Assembly (NCBI GenBank): GCA_024500155.1
Contig: CM044858.1
Span: forward strand, 4,836,001-4,900,000
Direction: 5' to 3'
Origin: Chenopodium formosanum
Lineage: Eukaryota > Streptophyta > Magnoliopsida > Caryophyllales > Amaranthaceae
DNA length: 64,000 bases
Shown: one piece after another, positions 1-12,963 of the stretch
How positions within the stretch are numbered: position 1 is the first letter of the stretch
Layout of the letters: each line of letters opens with the position of its first letter
The notes under the pieces: model-generated
The model's database searches: none
What the model was told of the DNA's origin: nothing
What the model saw: only the letters and a program-made list of their open reading frames with translations
Made by a program: the position numbers and the translations under genes

Positions 1-3000
1 TAAGCTAAGGCTCAAAACCTCTTCATTCATCGTAACAGATTCTGTAATAACAGACAGAACTACAGAAGAATGCAGACTTAAGAAAGCTCAGAAATCGAGG
101 AATAATAATGAAAATTTTAAAGATAATGAGGAGAGAATAGAAAGCAGAATGGAATAACCCAACACAAATTCTTTATCATTAGCACCAAGGACAAGGAGAA
201 TCTATATATAATTGAAGACCCTGCTTTTCGTTTTACGTTTCAGGTTAGTGAGGTCACCAAAAGCACTAATATATAGGAAGAGTATCTAAAATCTTTACTG
301 GTTCCTTGTCTTAGAATTTAGGGTCATTGAACAGCTAAGCCCTTCCAATTAGTATAAACAATACCTGAAAGGGCCAGTGTGCAAAGGGTCTTATTTACTA
401 GTCTTTTGGTAGCTCGGAAAAGCAAGAAGTGCCACTTACAAAGGACAAACAGCAAGAAAAGTGTTGAACCTTACCTACCTGTCTCAGAGATATGCAACAT
501 TTGCCTACAAATACTGCTTAGATTTGCTAATAAAAATACTCAAGTCGTTCCAAAAAATGCTGATTAAAATACTCAACCACCGTGATATGACACAGAAGAT
601 ATCAATCAGCGGAGATCAAATCTCAAACAGATTCTGACAAATTAAGTATTCAAGAATTGTTTAGTTCAATCAGCAAAAACAGTCTACCTTATAAAATTAC
701 TCAACCAATGGTCACAGTATAGGCACTCGAGCAAACATTCAGAATCAGATTTTCTGCAATATATTATGTTGATGATTGGGAATCACACACGCCTTCACAA
801 GTCAAAGAAGGAATATGAAACCAACAAGTCTACTTAATTAAAAATGTGGGCACAAATGATTAAGTGTATGCATCTTTCATATAATGTGCTTCAACAAGTG
901 ATGGGAATATAGTTTTAAGTACTAAAAAAATGTCAGAGAGATACTGGTGAAACATTACAGAAGGTAGAAATTAAAGCATTTTAAGAGTAAACAGAAAAAA
1001 TCAATATCTCTACCCTGATATTCCTGATACTCTAAGTATGGTGTCAAATTTACGCAACTATCCTATAATATGAGATGAGTTGTTTCAATTGACCCTTAAT
1101 CTGAAACGAAACACCTAACCTCTATTCAGTATTCACAATAAGCAAGAAGCACAAGTAGTTTAAAATATTATTGTGATTCAGTCTATCATGATCCAAAATC
1201 AGAAAAATCAGCAGTCTTCGATACACAGGAAATGGACAAAGTAAAGAGATAACTGTAAAGTATTTAAGAAATATAATTCTGAACGTACAAGATAAGGATA
1301 GAGGCGAATGAAATTTAAGGTTTGTAAAGGTGTCTATATTCATTTGAAAGAGTCTGAAAGGTTTATATGACCTCCAAAGCGACATAGATACATCGAGGTC
1401 ATTAGCCTTAAGAAATTACAAATATGTCTCATAATAAGAGGACATTATTGTAGTTTAGTTTTGCCCCTTAATAGCAAGAGAGAATGATTAAAACCATATT
1501 TTAAGATAATTAAGATAGAAGAAAGGGTTAGGTGTCAGCTCCTGTACCAGATAATGACTGTAATTGAAAATATCTACAAATTATTCGAAGTATTCTTACA
1601 CATTCTTTAACAAAGTTTGAACAATTAAGAACACAGTATACATTCATAACAAAAATAAAATAGAAGTATAAACTTAATGATACACAATTACTCTAAGTGA
1701 CCAATAGAAATGAGGGGAAGAAAAGTCAACTTTCAGTTCTCTAATAACAGTGTCCTAAATCTAAATAATTTAGTAATTATTATCTATTTGATGGACTGCC
1801 TTCATCATTTAGCACATAACTGTCACTTTACTAAGATTGGGTAAATATATAGCTCTTCCACAATTGAGGAGGAGGATATTCAGGTCAGAAGTATCAAATT
1901 TTACTGCTTGTATTCCTCCAAAGAGTACCTAAGAATAAGATACCTTAAAAATAATGTACTATGAAAGAAGAGCTGATAAACAGCATCTTTTTCTAGATCT
2001 TAGGAAGGTTGGAGCAATCCGAAGGGCATCAGGAAACTATTTAAAATGACAACATGCAGCACAGCAAGAAGTATCAAACTAAAAAGAGATATTTTGATTC
2101 TAAAGATGACCAAGTCAAAAAACCAATAATGATTTATTTCAAATTCAGAAATTCGGCCATGTTCTCTCCACCCAATTTCGACTAAACAGAAAATTATTAA
2201 TCAAACAGAAAATTATTAATCGTTTAAGTGATTTTAAATTGTTCGCCTTGTTTTTTATGCAGTTACATCTCACTGGTCAAAACAGATATATACTGAATAA
2301 TAGGAAAATATGGCTTAACATTCTGCACAATATCGTAAATTCAAAGTACTACAAGTCACTCACATTAGATATGCATCACTATTAGAAATGACCAGAATCC
2401 TAAAGGCTATGAACATAAATCAAGCATCATTGATCCCAAAACCAATGTAAATCACTTTTAGACAGTCACTAACACATCAGGACTCTTCTAATCAATCCTT
2501 TGACAGTAACTAACATACATCAGGAAGCATCTTCTGAAAGGGAAGCTGTGAAACATATACTGAATTCGAAACAACAGATTTTGAAAGACATGTCCTCTGT
2601 TTTCAAGCAAAGTCTCAGAACACATATAGTCAAGTCTGCTAGCATAAAATGATCTTAACATAGTATGAGTCCTAAACCCTAAACCCTAAACACAGCTGAT
2701 TATTAAAATATTTCAACATCATAATGAGGACAACGAAAAGGAGGAATCTTTACATGAAAAAACATATCACATCCAATCACAACTGCCTCAACTTCATTCG
2801 AAAAAGTCAGAGGCCAAATCTGTTGGCAATAAAAAACTGATCCTGTAACTGTAAAGCCACACTTAGTGGCTTTTCTCTACATAGGTTCGGTATATTCGTT
2901 CATTTGGTGAAAGGGATATTGTCTCGTTTTCTAAAAGTACACCTATCAGATAATAGGTAGAAAACTCTGTTTCTCACATCATTTGTCCAACCTGAACTTT

Positions 3001-3866
3001 TGATCTCTACTACAATTCTTCACAAATTTCCAACCTAAACATTTGTCTTTATCAGGACATGGCGGCATATTAAGGAATTTGTTAGATCATGTCTGGATCT
3101 TCCTCGCATGCGTAATTTCCTCGCATAATCTTCGAATGCCCGCTTTCTTCATAAAAATGAAAAGGGGGCATAGTCACTAACCATTCTACACATATATTTC
3201 TATATACTTAATAATTGCTATTATTTTTCTATACCTCAAGTAAACCATCAATCTATCCATAATCTGAAAAAGATAGCAATCTACTACCTTTAGTCATTTT
3301 AAAACCTAAAAGATGAATTATTATATAAAAGAAAGGATATTAAATCTGATTAAGTAAAGCATGGATCATGCAACTTTTGGGGTTTAACTATAGTCAACAC
3401 CAGAAATTGTTTCCTATCCAATTTAAAAGCAACTCTTCCACTAAAACACCACGAATGTTTTAAATTAATCCCAAAAGAGACCATGATCTACAAAGATAAG
3501 AGTAGGTTTGCCGACATATCCTGGTGAAAGAGTATCTGAGAGACCGTACAAAAGTTGAAGCCAATTTCAGCAACCTTACATATATACATACAGTAAGCTG
3601 GGGCTAGGACACACAGATAGGTACATTTTGATGATACATAATGCAGATTGTCATGCTGCAGTACTTGCAATAAGAAAATGCAGGCTACAAAATAACCATT
3701 TGCACTGATAGATTTATTGCAAAATAACAAAATTTCAGATATACCGAAATATTGCAAAGAGTATATAAATAAATTTATAGAGGTTTTTAGCATGTTAATA
3801 ACGCAAGGATTACAGAAGGCACTAAGACACGTACAGAATTCTGGAAATAGTTACCAGCTTGAGTCA
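1..3866. other. Region downstream of the hydrolase gene, no gene recognised
   Basis: Open frames here are short, unrelated to any family I know and interrupted, with AT-rich composition like intergenic or intronic DNA. The part nearest 3866 is probably the 3' UTR of the hydrolase gene that ends there on the minus strand. A short telomere-like repeat lies at 2671-2691. The rest could be an untranslated or intronic part of a neighbour beyond the left edge; nothing in the sequence decides this. Confidence 0.5.
2671..2691 (+). repeat. Interstitial telomere-like repeat (telo-box)
   Basis: Three consecutive copies of the plant telomere unit CCCTAAA (the first one base short) stand alone in otherwise AT-rich DNA. 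Short arrays like this occur as telo-boxes in plant promoters and as scars of break repair. No promoter role can be shown here. Confidence 0.75.
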
Positions 3867-6800
3867 TTATTTTTTCTGTAGTCTGGAAGGCGATATGTTC
3901 TTAAACTTCCTTTTGAAAAAGAAGTAGAATGCTGAACCCACCAAGGGCCAACTTGTAACAATTGCCACATAAGCGAGCAACCATATAGATTTTCTAGAAT
4001 GCCGAGTAAGCTGTTCCAAACGCCGCTTAATAAGAGAAGTTGCACTATGACAAGGAGCATCGCAGGTGCTGGACTTCTGTTCTTGGGTTTGACTTTCTAA
4101 AGGAACGTCATTTGGCACTGATTCTCTCAGCTGCTGATCTTGGTCCTCCTTAGCCATTGCAATGGTTGGTTTAATAAACTCAGAGGAATCTTCAAACCCA
4201 TCAGTTCTTGTTGGTTCATTGGCTACAGCAGCAACCATCCCATCTTCTGCAACACTTATATATGGACTCTGGTCTATGGAAGGTTCTGACGAAGGAATCG
4301 GGTCAGGGATCTGCACCTGAAATTAGACAAAATTTTCAGAAAATGGAACAACAAAGCATGATAGACAAGATAAGAACCCAAAAAAAAAAGAGGCATTCAC
4401 CTTCTTTTGTCTATGCATATATGGGCTTGAGTGTAAAATACCCAAGAACTCAGTGACAGCCCTCACCCACCTGCAGATATGCAGAACCTCATTAGCCTAC
4501 AAGCAATGCCTTAAAGTTATCCAGTTATCCCTCATGCATGTCACACCTCCCAGATTAGATGCAACTTTTAACCCAAATAAGTTTTTGAATTTTTGCGCTA
4601 TTATACCCCTCTATCAGCTTCTATGCAACACACGACATTTTTCAATACTATTTCCAAATTTATTATTGTACATAACAAATTAGCATCATGTACAGCCTCC
4701 TCCAAACCTATACCCTCCCTGATGTAACGGAGGCTCAAAAAGGAGTAAATGCACTCTTATACAGGATTTGCACATAACAGCCTGGAAAAAAGGGTAGCTC
4801 TAGTGGAATTTGGCTAACCAGAGTATCAGTCAGATAAGTTTCACTTTTCTCAGAAGCCGTAATAGCTTACAAAATTATTTAATTGTATCAAAATAATTGA
4901 GCAGCAGCTGAACACCAGAGGCTGGAAGCAGTTATTCCTTCAAAGAAGGCAAGATGTCCACCATGTTGTGACGTTGCTAGAACAATGTTCTTATTTAACC
5001 TGTATAAACATGTAATTCAAAAAAAGTCACTACAACCCACTAGAGTCACAAACTCATTGGCAGAATGATAGCCGACAAGACCTGCATTCGTCCCATGGAA
5101 TGGCTTCCTTGGTACAAACAGGATCGTCCAAAGCACTAATGCAGAGTAGCGGAACAGCTACTTTATCCACATAGTTAGTACTGCTATTTCGCCTGTAGTA
5201 CGTGTCGACAGTCTGAGAACGTGTTTGGATGATTTCAGTAACTAGAAAGACAAAAGGACGGGGTAATGTAAAACAATATGTAAGCACTAGAGAAATAAAC
5301 TCTAAAGCAAATGCTACCTCATACTTTCCCACAAGACAGGTGGCGTGATTATCAAAATCTCGGATGCTACGGGACTATCATGCATGCAAAAAGAAATTTC
5401 ATCAGTAAAGAGTGACAAACAATATCATTAGAATCAGGAACCTATTGAATGATGATACTCCGCGGGGTATTAAATCATCAAATGATCAAAACAAAGAGCA
5501 AAATCCAGATACACACTTATTGAGTTATTGTTATTGCAGACACTAATTACCAAAGAGTCTATGAGACTATGACACAAGGTCAACAAGGACAACCCACCCT
5601 GTTATCTGGGATCAGCTATACAAATGCAAGGATGGTGAAGGAAAGAACAACCAAGCATACAAAATCTTGAAAAGAAAAGATAGGAGGCCAAGCTATCTAT
5701 TATGGTAACATGCAAGTAAATGATTAAACTGCCGCATAAGAGGCAAAAAGACATTACTTAATAGCTACCACCACACAATGATGACGATCAGTTATAGCAA
5801 TGATAAGTAAGTGGTTTAAATCTGTGTGGGTTCAAGATATGAATACTTATGCCTGTTAATTATAATATTGCGAAGGCATGGAGATACAGCAAATGTGAAC
5901 TAGAGCATAAGCTTAAGGCCTTGCTTGACAAGTTTTTGATGATAAGCTTTCTGGTAGAGATGACAGTTTGGCATAGCCTAATATTTGATCAAAATGTTGC
6001 AAACCAATTAAAAGAATCAGAGAGCAGCAGGCTAGCAGCAATGGGTAGACAAGAGGAGGAGATGCATAAAGAATATTCTCAATGTTAATGATGAAGACTA
6101 CAACTTGGAATCTGGATAATATAAGGTGGTACTAAGACTACTAACAGCTCTGATATGATCATATCTCTAGGCTCACAAAAACTACCATAGATGAATTATT
6201 AGTTTCATTGGAAATACAAACCTTTATAATTCCTTCCCAATTAGCAAGTCGAGAATAGCGGGGTTGATGCCTGCAAGGGCAGCATGCAAACAAAGTCAAT
6301 ATTCAATATTCTCTTAGCAATGCATTATCATGATGCTTTGGACACCATCAAATAGAATAATAAACCATATTTTAGTACCAAGATCACACTGAAGTAGCTA
6401 AAAGGACATACAACTGTGCATAACCTTGCAGGCCAATGGTAAGAGCTCTATCATACAATTTCTGGACAAGTCTACGACCAATGAACCGGTCTCCAATCTG
6501 TGCAAGGATACAATAAGATGTGAAGAAACAGGTACTGATGTAAAATAAGCAGTAAATATTGTAAGGGGAACCTACTCAATGAAATAATATTCATTGTAAC
6601 TGATAATCACAGGACGATAAACCACATAATATAAAGCTAAAGAACCACATAGGACTATAGGAGACAGGCAGACTGGCTTGTCCCACCAAGAGGCTAATAT
6701 CTAAGTGAAGATAACCCTCCCTGAACATAAACTAGAAATACAAACCAAGAACTTCTCCATGCTCCAATCCTATTTCTTCAAATACAGATCAGAATTTGTC

Positions 6801-9800
6801 ATTTCATCAACTATAACCCCCATCCATGGACCGTGGTCTATATTTACTATCAAACAAACCTGCGATTTGGGGAAGGCTTATAGTTGCGTTTCTACTTTGT
6901 ACAAGTAAACTACCCACCGAGTGAATTATGATGTTTTGTTATATAAAATGTGTGCCATAGAAGAAAAAGAACTTACCAAAAGGTCCCAAGGAGAGCAAAT
7001 AGCAACAGCACCTGCAATTGGAATGTCTTCCCCATCTTCACCAAGGAACTTGACCTGAAATAATTTAAAACCTCATTGATACTAGAATGGAATATAAAAT
7101 TCATGGTAAAATGTGATCCCCAAAAATGATGATAAAGCAAATCTTATAGTTATCATCCACCACAATATTGTAAGAAAACAGGAAAAAGAAATATGACGAG
7201 ATGTATAAAGTATAAACTAAGCAGAAGGCAAATTTCCAACATCTTCCATGCGTCTAGAAGGTAAGTTTTTTTATTACTTCCAAAATTTTCAAAGTTGAGA
7301 GGAACAAATAAATGTTTTAGAAGGGAATAATTCATCAGAGACCTCCTTATAACTATGATACTCTGCCTAATTTTACAATTGAATGTAGTAAAATAATGAT
7401 GCCACTAAATGGCAGGTTTAAGCTGAAAGCAACATGAATTTGATGCATTTCTCCCACTATGAACCCTCATTGCAAATTTCAATGAGATAATATATTTGAC
7501 TATTTTACCAAAAAAAAAAAAAAAAAAAAAAAAACGACATAAGGTGTTCTGCATGACAAAATAATTGTCAGCGACCTTTCCAGAGATGAGATAACCGAAG
7601 CAGAAAGTTTGTACTAGCCAATGAGGTTTTTTTATGCATAAAAAACGAGGTTGCTTACCTAGGAGAAAAGTATGAGCTCAGGTAGTTTCGTTAAGTATAA
7701 GGTGTCTATTTTACAAAGAAAATTTCATATTAAATATCAGATGATACGAAATAACAAAAACTAGAAAGAAAAAAAGTGTTCACTTGAATACTAAAATCTA
7801 TGTACAAAATCATAACAATTGACAAAATGTTCCCAACAGACATACCAGAACATTGGCTCCAATGCTGGTTCCCACAACAAAAAGAGGAGCACTTGGGTAT
7901 TCACGATGTAGATGATGAATGATTACGCGAACATCATCTGTCCATCCAGCATTATAGAAGCAGTCAGACTGAAACAATGCCATATAGGAATAGTTAAAAT
8001 TTAGATATATACACAAACAAAAGAGGGGGGGAACGGCACAGCTAGATCCATTTAAAACAGCACATTCACGAGTGAGACAAGTTGAGAAGAATCGAAATAA
8101 AGTGAGATCGTGCACCAGACACAAACAAGATCATTAAACAAGCTAAGTAGACAACAGAGATACCCAAAAAATAACATTGTCGGTTGACATTTAATGGGGT
8201 GTAACTATTTAAAATAATATCTATAGTTTCTCGAATCATTTAAAATCCTATCAACATTAACAAGAAAGAATCTAAAATTCATGAGAATTACATTCTATTT
8301 TAACTTCATGCAATTCAATACTACAACCAGCATCCACAAAGACATCGAATACAAGACAAGAAATAGTAGACCACCATAAGCAATTCTTTCAAGCTACATG
8401 CCATCAGTGCCGTCTTGGACATTTTAGGGGCCCGGAGCGAAATCTTAAAAGAGGCCCCTAAATTATGAGAATGTATTTCATAAATTTTTATATTATATAA
8501 AGGTCACCAAAATTATTGATTATAGTTAGTCCTACATGCATTTTTTTTTAAAGCAAATTCATCAATCAAACCCTAACAAACTATATTTCCAATACCTCAT
8601 TTTTTAATTTAATAAGAAAATGTCAAGATTCAAAACCCAATAGAAAAAAATAATATAGAAGAGAAATTAAGTAATTAAAGCTAACATAATACGAAGTAGA
8701 ATTTAGGCAATTAAAGCAAACAAATAAACTAAAAGAGTAAGTAGAAAAGAAAAAAGGAAAATGAAAACTCACATAAAAGAAAATATGAAAATCTAAAAAT
8801 ACAAAACAAAAAGAAAATTAAGCAAATAAACCAAACCTCTGCTTTAGTGCTTCTTCATTTCCTCCATTTGAACCCAAAAAAATCACTTAAGCTAATAAAA
8901 TTTATCTTTGATTCATCTTTAGATTAAAAAGAAGCAGTTACACTTGTCATTAGTACTACATTACATAAATTTATCAAGGAACAGGTTTTTTTTTTTTTAA
9001 AAAAAAAAAAGATATTTAAATAATTTATACTAGTATATGTGGGCCCCACAAAAGGGGGGCCCTGAGCGATCGCTCAATGAGCTCCTCCTAGTAGCCGGCC
9101 TTGCATGCCATTGCCAAATTGCTTATAAAGGCAATTTAGAAGCATCACTGTCCTTCGAATTAAAATGCCATTCATCTTACAAAACGGAGGGAAAAAAAAA
9201 TCTAAGTAGCTGAATATGCAAAAGATTATTGAGCCACACCCATCCTCCAAATTGAAACTTGTCCAGAGGGCTAATCTACACTTTCACACCAATTTCAAAG
9301 GTTTTGTGAACCGGTGTCAAAACTTTCGAGATGGTAAGAGATGCACCTCAGGTTCATATAAGATTATTAGGAAGTAGGAACCATATGTGACCACAAGTCA
9401 GTCACATAAAGGCTTGTAGTGGCTTTAATTAAGGGATGTGTGTACATAAACGACTAAATTAACAGTATAGAGCAAAGTGGATTGTTCCAACCACCCAAAT
9501 GGGCTTCCGAGGTGTTATGGGGTTCATGGGAAACACCCCAACCTTTTTCTCTTACTGATCTCGGAAAAGTCAAAAATTGTCCAAAACAGAAGGCTACAAT
9601 CCACAAAGTTGGACCAAATTTGAAGGTTTCGGGACCCGGTGCCGAAAACTCTCGGGATTGTAGGGGATGCATCACGAGGTCATATAATGTTGATAGGAAC
9701 CATATATGACCACTAGTCGGTCATATAGATTCTCGGGGTGGCCTTGAGTTAATGAAGGGAGAAATAAGTTGTAAACGGTTAAATTGGTAATTTAAAGACA

Positions 9801-11773
9801 AAACAGATGGTTCCAACAACCCAAATGGATTCTCATGGTGTCATGGGGTCCATAAAAAGCACCCAGATGTGTTTCCTTTGTGGAATTAAAAAAGTGTAAA
9901 ATTGTCGTAAACAAAAGCCTATCCACACTTTCCGGTCAATTTCGAGAATTTTTTCCAAAATAGAAATAAATTTGTGGGATATCTACTAGCCCCTAGGGTC
10001 ATATGAGTTGATTTGGAACCATAACAATCCTACCAGTAGATGTATTAAGTCCTAAGAGGCTAAGAAAGAGTTTGGTTAAGCTATGTGGCTGTTTCATATT
10101 ACCACCTTTATTACTCTATTTTCCACTTTTTGACCAAAATCATGCTTAGTACGTAGTATCCATTCTTTGGATTCCACCAAAGAAAATGGGTGTTATCATC
10201 ACACTTTCACAACTTCTGAGCCATTTGCCAAATTTATTAGAAAGCAAAATCAATGCCAACATTGCCAACTTTCCTATAAGAAATTCTTTCAAGCTATGTA
10301 TCATTGCCAGATTTCTTATAAAGCAAATTCAGAAGCATCACCATTCTCCAAATTGGAATTCCATTCAAAAAAAAAAAAAAAAAAAAGTAGCTGAATATGC
10401 AAAACATGATTGTGAATCAAAGATCATAGAAGGGGAAAAAAGAATAAACAAAATTGTTCAAAACTTACAGTGACAGAGACACCACCAAGACCTCTGTGGT
10501 TGCTTACAACAACATTCCATCCACATTTTGCAGTGTTGTACACCAGATGTTTCAGGTACTGTAGGATACATCATCAGATGCAACCATGAATCAATCATTT
10601 CACTATAATAACAACTGGGAAAAGGGAGTTTAACGAGGAAAAAGTCATAGACATTCACGTAGATACAATCTATGATATCTATAAGTTTATGCATTTTCTA
10701 GTTTATTGCATAAGAATTTGATATGCTTCTTGAGAAATTGATATGCTTCTTAAAAGTATGACAACTATTAAAATGCTAAACATGATAAACAACTTACCGG
10801 TGAATTAGAATCACTTGTTAGACCTGGGATTACAAGTACAATAGGAGTCTTATCATCTTTAGGAATAACATTATCAATGTAAACTGCATGCCCCATCACT
10901 GAAGAATCAACAGATAGACAATTATCAGCCCATATACATGTCCTTTACAACAAGAAATCAAAAGGCAATGCAGAATGTAGGGAAAATCAGCAGAACTGAC
11001 TCAAGTACTAAAAAAAAAAAGTATAAGCATGAAGCACTACAGTCTGAATCACCAAAATTCCAACTTCAATAAAGAGAATCAAAAAGGACTTTTCTCACAC
11101 TGTATTTGACAAGTTAATCTCACATAGATGTCTTTGGACTTTTCAGATACACACATAACCAGCATATCCCCATGCATACAAAACGAGACAGGCAGTGGAA
11201 CAGAGACCACAAAAAAAAAGCTCAAATGTAGAATAACCATGCAAGAAGGAGAATAATAAAAAAAGCCACAATCTCATCTTATGAAGAAACTAATATCCAA
11301 AGGAAACAACATAGGGAAATCAGACGTCCAGAAACACAACAATAAAGGAACTGAGGGGGAAAGAGTGGCAGATGGCAAGGCAAACAAAGCTCAACTAAAT
11401 TCTTTGGATTGTGAATTTGCATAGTCCAGGGATTTTAAATTAGTAGGATTACCGTCAGAACTCATAAGCCAATCCAGAGCAACTGTTCCACCATCAGATA
11501 AATGAAACATTTGTCTGACATTAAAAAGACAAGTAAAAATCATTAGCAATCATAAGCCTCAAAACTTAGCAATAAAAAACACCTCATGAACCCTATAGAG
11601 AAAGAGTATACTTGTTACAAAAAAAAAGAACGAGATAACTTTAATTCTTTCTTCTTTTTTTTTTTCTAAAGGGGTAAGAAAGAACCAGATCACTTTAACA
11701 TATACGAAACATAAATTTGTCATGAAAAAAACATAATGAAACACCTTGGCATCTTTAATGTGCCTAGATTATA

Positions 11774-11818
<45 letters not shown>

Positions 11819-12963
11819 TATTTAGAGTGAAGGGAATAAGATTAAGGCTGCGAACAAGCAAACAACACTTCACAGGAAGTTATTGTGTTTTACATCTGTT
11901 CTAGGCCTGAATTCATCTTTCTGAATACAGAGTGAAGGGAATAAGATTAAGGCTGCGAACAAGCAGACAACACTTCACAGGAAGTTATTGTGTTTTACAT
12001 CTGTTCTAGGCCTGAATTCATCTTTCTGAACACAGAAGCACTTTAGCTTCTTTCTGTATTTGATGTTGTAACATTTTTTCACTCTTGATCATACTAAACT
12101 CCAGGAAGGAGTACACCTCTAGATATTCTGACCTCACCATTTCTCTATTCCTCAGTTCAAATTGTTTCTTAATAGAAACAAACATCATAATCAACTCAAT
12201 TACCAAGAAAACGAAGTATAAAGTTCCTAACTACCAAACAATCATTCCACAACCGAAATGTAAGTAAGACTCCTATTCCTCAGTCCCCACTCGATAGCTA
12301 CAAAGCTAAGAGTATGATAACCATATGATGATTATGATCATAATCATCACAACAATACTTTCACAATAATCAACATATATTTCACAACAACATTGTCACT
12401 CTAAAACCATGATCCTAGCATCCTTCAACCAATGAACACCAAACAATGCATCTTTAACATCATTAGCAATCATTTACTACACCCAAAACAACTGTTAGAA
12501 AAAATAGAAGGAAAAAAATTCACCTTTTATAATTGAATACAGGGGGCCTTCCAAAAAAGTTCAAAAAAGTAGTTTGAATATGGGGACTAGCTAACCAAGG
12601 AGTAGCCAAATATCTGCAAAACAATAAAACAACACAACAAATTAACACAAATTATCAAAACCTAATCAAATTGCAACATCAAAATCATCGAAAATTAAAC
12701 CTGCCATGTAAAATTCGACACTTCGAAACAACTCCCTCATAAAGTTTGGATTCAGAATTGAAAGTCAAGGTAATTGGTTGACCTCTAAATCCAGTTAAAA
12801 TGTCACGAATCAAATGCCATTCCACAAAATTATACAAAATTACAGCAACAATAATCGCAAATCCGATGAAATAGTGAGAAATTGGGATCATAAGAAGAGC
12901 TTGAAATATTAGTTCATAAGGAGAGTGAGAATTGAAGTTAGAAATTGGGGAAGAATTATGCAT
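3867..12963 (-). CDS. Alpha/beta hydrolase, EMB8-like, 14 exons, 577 aa
   Basis: Coding exons, in order: 12701-12963, 12524-12613, 11453-11514, 10798-10898, 10469-10558, 7846-7968, 6977-7054, 6412-6497, 6222-6270, 5318-5374, 5082-5212, 4916-4999, 4401-4470 and 3867-4316. All junctions are GT-AG and the frame stays open for 577 codons plus TAA. An N-terminal hydrophobic anchor (about residues 20-50) precedes the hydrolase fold. The nucleophile elbow GTSIG puts the catalytic Ser at 237, the acid is in ALDDP (362/363), and the His is in HGGH (389/392). NHRGLGG follows the PGLT oxyanion region. A low-complexity linker leads to a second hydrophobic segment near residues 540-562 and a basic tail. 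This matches the plant EMB8-like (YheT-type) hydrolases; the substrate is unknown, lipids or esters being a guess from the family. Membrane attachment at both ends is inferred. Introns 2 and 5 are rich in repeats. Confidence 0.93.
8405..9103. mobile_element. Non-autonomous hAT-type element (MITE), 699 bp
   Basis: The element is flanked by a perfect 8-bp target-site duplication, catgccat, at 8397-8404 and 9104-9111. Its ends are imperfect terminal inverted repeats (TIRs): CAGTGCCGTC on the left and, read inward, CAAGGCCGGC on the right, followed by GC-rich subterminal sequence containing GGGGCCC. An 8-bp TSD with CAGNGCCGNC-like ends is typical of hAT transposons. There is no transposase frame, so it is non-autonomous. 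It sits in intron 5 of the EMB8-like hydrolase gene. Confidence 0.87.
9245..10030. repeat. Tandem repeat, monomer about 325 bp, about 2.4 copies
   Basis: Three diverged units follow one another. The anchor 'ttccaac(c/a)acccaaatgg' recurs at 9484 and 9811 (327 bp apart), 'ggttt(t/c)gtg/ggg' at 9300 and 9625 (325 bp), and '(g/t)tcatat' at 9353, 9679 and 9998 (326 and 319 bp). The monomer size resembles plant satellite DNA; a match to a named beet or chenopod satellite cannot be claimed without a search. It lies in intron 5 of the hydrolase gene. Short open frames on both strands here are repeat by-products. Confidence 0.8.
10280..10413. repeat. Second copy of an intronic direct duplication (partner 8381-8404 plus 9104-9230)
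   Basis: The segment starting aattctttcaagcta and ending agtagctgaatatgcaaaa recurs, diverged, on the far side of the 325-bp tandem repeat. In the left copy it is split by the hAT element exactly at the target duplication. The right copy is continuous and so serves as a paralogous empty site. It contains an A-tract near 10371-10386. Confidence 0.75.
11775..11816 (+). repeat. Poly(A) tract, about 42 nt
   Basis: Uninterrupted A homopolymer in intron 2 of the hydrolase gene, just before the 105-bp tandem duplication. I see no target-site duplication around it. Its exact length is unreliable in sequencing. Confidence 0.8.
11824..12034. repeat. Recent 105-bp tandem duplication
   Basis: Two copies beginning 'agagtgaagggaataag' start at 11824 and 11929 (period 105). 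I see only two or three differences between them (for example caaacaa/cagacaa and gaataca/gaacaca). It is intronic in the hydrolase gene and immediately follows a 42-nt poly(A) tract. Near-identity indicates a young duplication or an assembly artefact. Confidence 0.9.

Noticed and set aside
3488..3793. 101-residue open frame just downstream of the hydrolase stop codon
   Set aside because: Low-complexity hydrophobic translation in the probable 3' UTR of the hydrolase gene; no splice or homology support.
9454..9709. Overlapping open frames on both strands inside the hydrolase intron
   Set aside because: They lie within one monomer of the 325-bp tandem repeat and are not kept open in the neighbouring monomers.
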